A stretch of DNA of 64,000 nucleotides, from NCBI GenBank assembly GCA_036346405.1, contig CM070562.1, positions 99,040,284 to 99,104,283 on the forward strand. Reading direction: 5' to 3'. This stretch comes from Phyllostachys edulis. Lineage: Eukaryota; Streptophyta; Magnoliopsida; Poales; Poaceae. The notes under the pieces were generated by a model. The model did not search any database, was not told where the DNA came from, and saw only the letters and a list, made by a program, of their open reading frames with translations. The translations under genes and the position numbers were made by a program. Shown here piece after piece: positions 57,245 through 64,000 of the stretch (the first letter of the stretch is position 1; each line of letters begins with the position of its first letter).

Positions 57245-57662
57245 CCATATCACAGACGGTTTTTATGGAACCGTCTGTGTTGGGTCTGTCGGGATGAGGC
57301 ATCGGCTCTGCCGGTTTATCACAGACGGTTTTGTTAATAACCGTCTGTGATAGGCATCTATCACAGACGGTTTATGAATAGAACCGTCTGTGATATATCA
57401 CAGACGGTTCTATTCACAAACCGTCTGTGATAATCTCCAGAATCATAGACGGTTTTATTCATAATCCGTTTGTGATATATCACAGACGGTTCTATTCACA
57501 AACCGTCTGTGATTCTATTCACAAACCGTCTGTGATTAGCTGGATTATCACAGACGGTTCTAATTAGAAACCGTCTGTGATAATTACACAAACGGTTCTT
57601 AATGAGAACCATCTGTGATAATCGGTTATTACAGATGGTTCTAATTAGAAACCGTCTGTGAT
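57245..57662. repeat. CACTA subterminal array of palindromic repeats
   Basis: Units of about 37 bp have the form TATCACAGACGGTT(C)T, a short spacer, then AACCGTCTGTGATA, each nearly self-complementary. More than a dozen half-units are visible. In CACTA elements such 10-12-bp motifs are bound by the TNPA-type protein. A few units carry C-to-T changes (AGATGGTT, CCATCTGT). Confidence 0.9.
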
Positions 57663-57672
57663 ATCCTACCAT

Positions 57673-57680
57673 TATATAAA
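57673..57680 (+). promoter_or_regulatory. TATA box of the CACTA element
   Basis: TATATAAA lies directly after the left subterminal array and before the C-rich transcribed-looking region (57690-58055), where CACTA promoters normally lie. Confidence 0.55.
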
Positions 57681-58449
57681 TTGCGCCTGACACATCTCTT
57701 CGCGCAGCTTGCCGCCTTAGCCTGCTGCCGCTTTGGAGGCCCGACACAACTTCTCTTGACTTGCTTGCTTGCCTCTGCCGCTCTGGAGCAACCTCGCTCG
57801 CTGCAACCACCGCCATTGCCTCTGTGCAACCTCGCCATTGCTCCACTTAGATCTGCTCCTCCCCATGCGCCACTTCCTGCCCTAACTCCTCCAACCTCGG
57901 CTCCTCCCGTGCGCCCGACTAGAGAGAGAAAGTTGGACCCCCTGCCCCTAGCGCCTCCTCCCCCATTGCACCACCTGCACCTTGCTGTGTCTCCACCCCC
58001 ATTGCACCACCTTAGAGAGGAGAAGGAAAGGAGAGGAATCGTATTTTCTTCGTGAGCTCCGAGGGTAACGATCTATAACCCTTTATGTTTGCTATAAATT
58101 AATCGCTAATCAATTTAAGTATGTCTGGTAAATAGGAAGAGTACGTACTTGCGGTTTATTAATCTAATTTGACACTAATTTGTTACATGCGTAGCGTAGA
58201 TGGACCGAAACTGGATGTACGGTGTGAATTGTGTGAGTCAAGAGTACATTAATGGCGTGGTTGCTTTTAGAAGAGCCGCCGAGCAGGATATGTTGGAGAA
58301 GGGGATAAATTTTAGGAGCAATTAGCTCAGTAACATCGCGTTAGAGCGTAATTAGAGGAATGACACTCCATTCATCTCGGGCTGGAAAATAACATCGCAA
58401 ACATCGAAAAATTAGAAGAATGACATCCTGGCTAGCTAGCTCCATTTCC

Positions 58450-58715
58450 AAAAAAATTTAAATATAGAAACTGAGCTTAAAAAATTATCAATTTTGTTGT
58501 GGAGTCTCCCGACACAGTTTAATTGTTTGTGTATTTTTTTCAAAACTTTATACGTTATGATGTTGTCTCTAAAATTCATTTAATTATAATATTTGTAGGA
58601 ATTTCCTAATATAGAAAATGAGATCCAAACATTATGAATTTTTTTCCCAGGCTCCTTACATAGTGGACTTGATTGTGTAATTTTTCTAGAATTTTACAAA
58701 ATTAAGTAATGTGAA
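58450..58715 (+). repeat. Two diverged copies of the foldback-MITE arm inside the CACTA element
   Basis: Two successive segments (about 58450-58560 and 58597-58715) each resemble the arm at 37650-37745 of the foldback MITE: ATATAGAxAxTGAGxTC, GTGGAGTCTCC/CAGGCTCC, then TTGTGTAATTTTT. So a relative of that MITE family, rearranged to direct copies, lies between the CACTA promoter region and its transposase. Confidence 0.55.
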
Positions 58716-58881
58716 GTAAGGACCTCCTGCTAAGATGTTGTGGTATCTACCTGTGATCCCACGTTTGAAGCGTTTATTTGCGAACCCAAAGGAGGCAAGA
58801 TTGGTGCGTTGGCACTCGGAGGAGCGTAAGAAAGATGGAAAGCTAAGACACCTGCGATTACGCGATGGAGAAACTTCGATT

Positions 58882-61143
58882 GAGCTTCAAGAGTTCGGTG
58901 CGTAACCGAGGAACATAAGGTTAGGGTTGAGTACAGAAGGAATGAATCCTTTCGGTAATATGAGCAGCCGACATAGCACCTGGCCCGTGAATCTATGCAT
59001 GTACAACTTTCCTCCTTGGCTGTGTATGAAGCGGAAGTACATTTTGATGTCACTACTTATCCAAGGGCCGAAGCAACCTGGAAATGATATTGATGTGTAC
59101 CTAGCACCATTGCTGGAAGATCTTGTGATACTGTGGAACGAAAGGGTACAGGTATGGGGTGCGTACAAATGAGAGAATTTCACTTTACGCGTCATGTTGT
59201 TCTGCACCATCAATGATTTTTCTGCCCTTGGTAACTTGTCGGGCTTCAATACAAAAGGAGCCAAAGTCTGTCCGCACTGCTTAGATGCTACAGAGAGTGT
59301 ATGGCTGAACAACTCGTGCAAAATTGTGTATATGCGTCACCATAGGTTCCTTCCCAAGAGTCACCCATACCGCAAGATGAAGAAACAATTCGACGGAAAT
59401 AAGGAGGACGGTTCAGCTCCAAAGGCTTTTAGAGGGAAAGAGGTCTATGATATGGTTAAGGATATCGATGTTGTGCTTGGGAAGGGACGTAAATTAAGAA
59501 CCCGTGAGAAGAACATCTGGAAGAAGCGGTCAATTTTTTGGGACTTGCCTTATTGGGAGCACTTAGAAGTTCGCCACTGCATCGACGTCATGCACGTGGA
59601 GAAGAATGTATGTGATAGCTTGATTGGTCTCTTACTAAATATTAGTGGCAAAATAAAGGATGGTGTTAACGCACGACGTGACTTGGTCAATATGAACATA
59701 AGGACCGAGTTAGCACCGAAAGAGACCGATATAGGACGAACGTACCTTCCCCCAGCTTGCTACACTCTGTCCAAGGCCGAGAGAAATGAACTGTGCCAGA
59801 GCTTGCATGGTGTGAAAGTCCCGTCTGGTTACTCCGCTAACATTAAGAAACTTGTTTCTATGGAAGATTTGAAATTAATTGTTATGAAGTCTCATAATTG
59901 TCATGTGCTGATGACACAAATACTTCCTGTTGCAATTAGGAGTATCTTGCCGAACAAGATCCGAGTGGCAATCTTGAGGCTGTGTTATTTCTTCAACTCA
60001 ATTGCTCAGAAGGTCATCGATCCCCAAGGACTAGATGCTCTGCAGGCCGAGGTGGTGACGACTCTATGTCATCTTGAGATGTATTTCCCTCCGTCATTTT
60101 TTGATATCAAGGTCCATCTCATTGTTCACCTTGTGAAAGAGATAAAGATATGAGGCTCTGTGTTCCTACGTCATATGTACCCGTTCGAGAGGTACATGGG
60201 AATTCTCAAGTCCTACGTACGGAATCGATCTCGACCGGAGGGCAGCATCATCGAAGGTTATGCAACGGAAGAGGTCATTGAGTTCTGCGTCGACTACATG
60301 GCTCAGGTGGATCCGATAGGTGTGCCTCTATCTCGTCATGAGGGGAGACGGGATGGTATTGGGACCATCGGAAGTAAATCAATCACTCCCGATCTGGATA
60401 CGTACGCATTTCACGGTCTTGCAACACATGATCCAAGTGTCCCCGTACATCAACGAGCACAAAGACATGGTACGCCAACAGAATCCAGACCGGTCGGAGG
60501 TTTGGATCACGAGAGAGCACAACTGTTGGTTCAACGAATGGTTAAAGGTGCAAATCACTAGGAGGTCATCAAGTGATGATACACTGCTATGGTTGGCATA
60601 AGTGCCACAATTTACAATTGTCATATGGCAAGGATACGACATAAATGGGTATACATTTTATACGGCAGCTTAGGATAGGAAGAGCACAGTCCAGAACAAC
60701 GGTGTCCGCATAGATGCATTCAGTATCGATAGGCTAAGGAGCTCCTACTATGGGCAAATAGAGGAGATATGGGATCTCAACTACATGCTTTTCAAGATCC
60801 CCTATTTCGGTGCCGTTGGGTCCATCTCCCACAGGTGAAGGTTGACAAGTATGGCGTCACTACCGTGGACCTCGAACGTGTCGGATACAAAGACGAACCA
60901 TTCGTACTAGTTAACCAAGTTGTTCAAGTCTTCTATGTAACCGACCCGACAAATAAGAAGCGCCACGTAGTTTTTCAGGGAAAAAGGAGGATTGTCGGAG
61001 TTGAGAATGTAGTGGACGAGAAAGAATACAATCAATTTGACGAGTTGCCTCCTTTCGGAGACGACATCAGGCTCGAGGAAGAACCCAGTGAGGAAGCTAG
61101 CTATATGCGCGTCGATCATCATGAAGGGCTATATTTTAATTAA
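58882..61143 (+). pseudogene. CACTA transposase: TNP2, DUF4218 and DUF4216 parts, lightly broken
   Basis: TNP2 part (58900-60150): GLSTEGMNPFGNMSSRHSTW, NFPPWLCMKRKYILMSLLI, CPHCLDATESVW, HHRFLPKSHPYR and DVMHVEKNVCDSLIGLLLN. DUF4218 part (about 60000-60330): YFPPSFFDIKVHLIVHLVKE and MYPFERYMGILKSYVRNRSR. DUF4216 part (60835-61120): LERVGYKDEPFVLVNQVVQV and KRRIVGVENVVDEKEYNQFD. In CACTA elements this protein cuts and joins the ends. Interruptions are few: a TGA at about 59170 (expected Arg), a TGA at about 60151, and frame changes near 60370 and 60605-60770. The N-terminal part upstream of 58882 is degraded. Confidence 0.88.
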
Positions 61144-61330
61144 GAATTTACTCCATTATAATTAATTTATTCCATAACATGAGACATGTCAATGTGGACT
61201 TGCCATGTGTTATGGACTTGTCATTTCTGATTTTGATGTCAATGTGGACTTCATTGTAATGTGGAATGATAATATTATGCGCTTGTAATAAAAAGACGAT
61301 AAAAAGACCATATCCTTTTTACATCACAGG

Positions 61331-61864
61331 CTATAAAAAAAGGATTAGCGATCCTATCTTAGCCTTCAAATCTTCATAAGCCTTCTCATCGGCTGCAGTG
61401 GTGGCGGGATCAGCGACTGTCAGATCAAACGCCTCCACCTGCGACCTTGCACGCTCGATTCGCACTTGTAGCCGTTCGGACTCTACAACCAAGCCCCATA
61501 TAGCCCAGAGGCCATCAGCCCTGGTCTCCTCCGTCTCAGCGAGGTCAACCCGCTCTCCTGCAATTCGGATGTCGTCCTCGACTCTCCGGGCCGCATCCTC
61601 GGTGCGGACCAAGTAGTTCCATTGGACGATCTCCACGATGAGGTTTACTCGCTGGATGCCGCAGACCCTCGCATTGGTCCGTCTGAGGAGGAGCTCCAGT
61701 CAATAGATGATGGCCGCTATGGTCTCCGGTAGATCGGAGGGCCTACAACGGATGACATTACGAACGGAAAGCTTGTCCGCAGCTTGGGCCAGGTTGCGAC
61801 CAGAGAAGTGCGAGTAAAGAAGCACAAGGTAAGCCAATACAGCTGGCACGAGAGGGGAAGCCAT
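61331..61864 (-). pseudogene. CACTA accessory ORF, one in-frame stop, unknown function
   Basis: On the minus strand an ATG at 61864 (MASPLVPAVLAYLVLLYSHF) opens a 177-residue frame interrupted by one TGA at codon 55 (61702-61700, after AAIIY). The frame stays open on both sides. The first 20 residues are hydrophobic like a signal or anchor. The second half is a Glu/Arg/Ala-rich probable coiled coil (EDAARRVEDDIRIAGERVDL). One G-to-A change from TGG would explain the stop. It converges with the transposase, 187 bp apart, inside the same element. I do not recognise the family; it is not an obvious TNPA. Confidence 0.6.
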
Positions 61865-61927
61865 TTGGAGTTTGTGGAGAAAAGGGATCAAGGAGGTTGT
61901 GTGAAATCCATTGTAGAAAGGGATATC

Positions 61928-61938
61928 TATTTATAGAA
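61928..61938 (-). promoter_or_regulatory. TATA box of the CACTA accessory ORF
   Basis: The minus strand reads TCTATAAATAG, 64-74 bases before the ATG at 61864, an ideal distance for a start near 61900. It suggests that the ORF has its own promoter, pointing inward from the right side of the element. Confidence 0.65.
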
Positions 61939-62084
61939 CAAGTACTAAAGCCGAAGCGGGAGACAAAGGGATATTTGGGAGCTGTAACGACGTTGGAAAA
62001 CGAAGAGACAAAGCCATGCGATCGTGAGACGAAGAGACACGCGGGAAAATGAAGAGACTTGTTGATTTGTCGGTAGGATATCAG

Positions 62085-62340
62085 GTTATCACAGACGGTT
62101 CTATTATAGAACCGTCTGTGATAAGGAATCACAGACGGTTCTATTTAGAAACCGTCTATGATATAACTTTATCACGAGCGGTTACATTTTCATTTAACCG
62201 CCTGCGTGATACGTTTATATCACGCAGCGGTGCTGCTAAAGCACCGCTCGTGATATAATCACGCATCTGCGGTTCGTCAATGTAACTGCTCAGGATTTTA
62301 TCACGCACGGTTCTTTATTAGAACCGTCTATGATAGCCTT
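62085..62340. repeat. Second subterminal-type array (right side of CACTA or start of another)
   Basis: The first two units (62088-62163) are of the ACAGACGGTT type. The next ones differ: TATCACGAGCGGTTAC, TATCACGCAGCGGTGCTGC paired with CACCGCTCGTGATATA, and ATCACGCACGGTTC. After the last unit (AACCGTCTATGATA) comes TTTTTATATGG and a C-rich region, the same layout as on the left side of the first element (array, TATA, C-rich leader). Confidence 0.7.
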
Positions 62341-62345
62341 TTTAT

Positions 62346-63380
62346 ATGGAGGGAACCGCTAGGGCTTTTCTCTTACTCGTCACTTCCTCTCCCGCGCCCC
62401 TTAGGCTCTCGCGCGCTCGTTTGCCTCCTCTAGGGCTCGCCCGTTCACTCCCCTTAATCCCCGGCCGACACCGTCGCCTACGACCTCGGCGCCACCGCCC
62501 CCTCCAGCGGCCTCACTACTCTCGTGCCCCTTAGGCTCTCGCGCGCTCATTCGATGCCACTGTCCTCGACGCGTGGCCTCCTCTGACTCCAGCCCGACAA
62601 GCGGCCGCCTCCCTCCTCCGGTGCAGCCCATCGCCTCCTCTTCCACTACACATCGCCATCCTCCTTTCAGGCACATCACCGGCTCCCTCCTCGCCCGGCT
62701 CAGCGCCTCCCCGTACTCCCTCACGCCTCCTCTGGTATACCACTCTACTCGCCTATCCCGCCCCTCCTTGCTCAGTGATGGGTTCTGTTGATGCTCTGTG
62801 ATGATAGTTGAAATCTGAAATCAAATAGATAATTAGAAACAGACTTGAGCTTAATCATATTGCTTTATATGGTCAGTTATAATTAATAGCCTTTATACTT
62901 TCTGTTGTCAGTTATAGCTTAATTAAGATTACACTTGTATATTTTGTGATCTGATTGATCTTCTGTGAGATATTTGCATTTCTATTCTCAATATGTCAAT
63001 TAGGCTTATTGTTAATATAAATTTGTGAATTATCTTGAAGGCATATGATCAGATGTTCTGTTTACAAAATGCTTTATGTGTTGTTTTTGTGATTTAATTT
63101 CACTAAGATAGTTAAATTGTAATCTGTTGTCTGAAAGTTTAACTACTACACTGAGATAACTTGACATATGAGAAAGTTGTAGTTTGAGCTCAAGATCTAT
63201 TTTGTAATTATCAAAACTGATTGGTGAAGAGATTTTGATAGAGGACTGAGATTGCAAAGACTATGTCTTATGCAATTAGTCAACTGAGAGCAATTGAGTA
63301 ATCTTATTTGCTTAGCTTCATGCTGTTTTTAGTTGTTCTCATAATGAATATGTTGAGCATTAAACCTTTGCTTAGCATTT
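62346..63380. other. C-rich leader-like region then AT-rich DNA, no supported gene
   Basis: Bases 62346-62790 are C-rich with open frames on both strands (Pro/Arg/Ser-rich, no domain) and may be the leader of a second CACTA element extending rightwards. Two partial repeats of TTAGGCTCTCGCGCGCTC occur at 62401 and 62530. 62790-63380 is AT-rich and non-coding. Confidence 0.4.
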
Positions 63381-63479
63381 CTTCGTCGATCCTGACACAC
63401 TTGAGTGTACCTTTGCTTCATGCCAATTTTCCACGGCATGAAGCAAATGGTACACTCCAGTGTGTCGGGCTCGATGAAG
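63381..63479 (+). ncRNA. Candidate small-RNA precursor hairpin (44-bp stem, 10-nt loop)
   Basis: The arm 63381-63424 pairs with 63435-63479 around the loop AATTTTCCAC. Of 44 positions, 40 are Watson-Crick pairs, 2 are G-U, 2 are mismatches, and there is one 1-base bulge. That is within the shape of plant MIRNA stems (imperfect, short loop, arms longer than 21 nt). The arm sequence does not match any miRNA I know. It could also be a young inverted duplication or a MITE core. Confidence 0.4.
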
Positions 63480-63745
63480 TAGGCTCGGGCAAAGATGGGC
63501 TCGGGTTCTATCTATGCAAAAGATTCGTATCACTAGTTTCTATCTATACAAAGATCACAAGAGATTGTTATACATGTGATTGTTATGTTAGTCTAGTTAA
63601 GCTTTGGATAGAGCTCAAAATCTGAATGATTTACATTTGATTATGTTAATTTGGTCCTCCCTCGTGCTTTGTTTGTTGATCTCCTCGGTGGTTTTGAGTG
63701 CCATCACCATTGTGAGTATTTCAAGATATCGTGCACTGTCTCTTT

Positions 63746-63762
63746 GTACATACATACATACA

Positions 63763-63851
<89 letters not shown>

Positions 63852-63868
63852 TTGTGTGTGTGTGTGTG
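63746..63868. repeat. Compound microsatellite (ACAT)n-(TA)n-(TG)n
   Basis: About eleven CATA units are followed by roughly twenty-two TA pairs with one TATG break, then TTTG and six to seven TG pairs. Open frames across it are repeat artefacts. Likely length-polymorphic. Confidence 0.95.
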
Positions 63869-64000
63869 ATGTGCTAGTTGAAACATGTGATCTGTGATTG
63901 GTGGGTTCTTTGATCTGCTCGGTGATGAATTGTCATAGAAAATGAAATTGAATGAGAATTGGTATATAGATTAAGTCTTTAGTTGTAGATTGTCTAACTG

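Larger units (their letters stand above)
57216..62345 (+). mobile_element. CACTA (En/Spm-type) transposon, right terminus not found
   Basis: The left end reads CACTACTACAAAACAGGC, the standard grass CACTA terminus, followed by an array of palindromic ACAGACGGTT repeats (57245-57662). Inside are a TNP2-type transposase (58882-61143, +) and a convergent accessory ORF (61331-61864, -). The same ACAGACGGTT repeats return at 62085-62160, but no complementary TAGTAGTG end follows. So the right end is deleted, or has been overrun by a second element whose array runs 62160-62340. The right limit given is that of the array. Confidence 0.8.

Noticed and set aside
57245..57662. CRISPR-like array of regular repeats
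   Set aside because: Units are palindromic CACTA subterminal motifs beginning at a CACTA terminus in a plant genome; there are no constant repeats with variable spacers.
61700..61702. Possible selenocysteine or programmed read-through at the TGA of the accessory ORF
   Set aside because: Land plants lack selenoprotein machinery and no read-through context is visible; a one-base change from Trp is simpler.
62346..62791. Pro/Arg-rich frames on both strands
   Set aside because: C-rich leader-like DNA after a CACTA-type array; no domain and no preferred strand.
63604..63897. Open frames of repeating Tyr-Ile/His-Thr
   Set aside because: Translation of the (ACAT)n-(TA)n microsatellite.

Overview
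The window is nuclear DNA of a grass (Poaceae). The host genes have GC-rich first exons and GT-AG (once GC-AG) introns, the single-exon Dof and Tic20-type proteins are plant families, and the intergenic space is packed with grass-type LTR retrotransposons, CACTA, MULE, MITE and SINE elements. No prokaryotic, organellar or CRISPR feature is seen. All calls come from reading the sequence by eye.

Layout. About 1-16972: a large Ty3/gypsy chromovirus-type LTR retrotransposon (+ strand) with 3.6 kb LTRs, a tRNA-Met-type primer binding site and a 5-bp target duplication. It is non-autonomous: the gag core is missing, a piece of a second gypsy family sits between its gag zinc knuckle and protease, and a related LTR lies inverted inside its 3' LTR. 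17272-18099 (-): a Dof transcription factor of the DOF5.4/OBP4 type, its stop codon only about 300 bp from the retrotransposon. About 18.3-24.6 kb: gene-poor DNA with one probable TIR element. 24592-28391: a Mutator-like element with about 210-bp TIRs and a 12-bp target duplication, carrying a degraded plant-mobile-domain gene.

29495-32779 (+): a six-exon BSD-domain gene with a SINE (12-bp target duplication) in intron 2. 33.2-34.8 kb: remains of a second MULE transposase. 36.1-38.5 kb: an O-fucosyltransferase pseudogene split by a foldback MULE-type MITE. 38.8-41.2 kb: an FBD/LRR F-box-type pseudogene whose exon is duplicated on both sides of a Ty1/copia reverse-transcriptase fragment. 43901-44551 (+): TIC20-V-like chloroplast import protein. 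45011-47452 (-): an eleven-exon BIM-type bHLH gene convergent with it. 48425 to about 55055 (-): an old Ty1/copia element.

56111-56275 (-): a 54-codon ORF with a good start context and a TATA box that I do not recognise. From 57216: a CACTA (En/Spm) element with palindromic subterminal repeats, a TNP2/DUF4218/DUF4216 transposase, and a convergent TATA-driven accessory ORF with a single in-frame stop. The far right holds a second CACTA-like subterminal array, a near-perfect 44-bp-stem hairpin (63381-63479) that could be a small-RNA precursor, and a compound microsatellite.

Four host genes look intact (Dof, BSD, TIC20-V-like, BIM-like). They are functionally unrelated neighbours, not a pathway. 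Most of the rest is nested mobile DNA. Many of the stops in the retroelement and transposase frames are explained by single C-to-T or G-to-A changes, as expected from decay of methylated repeats.
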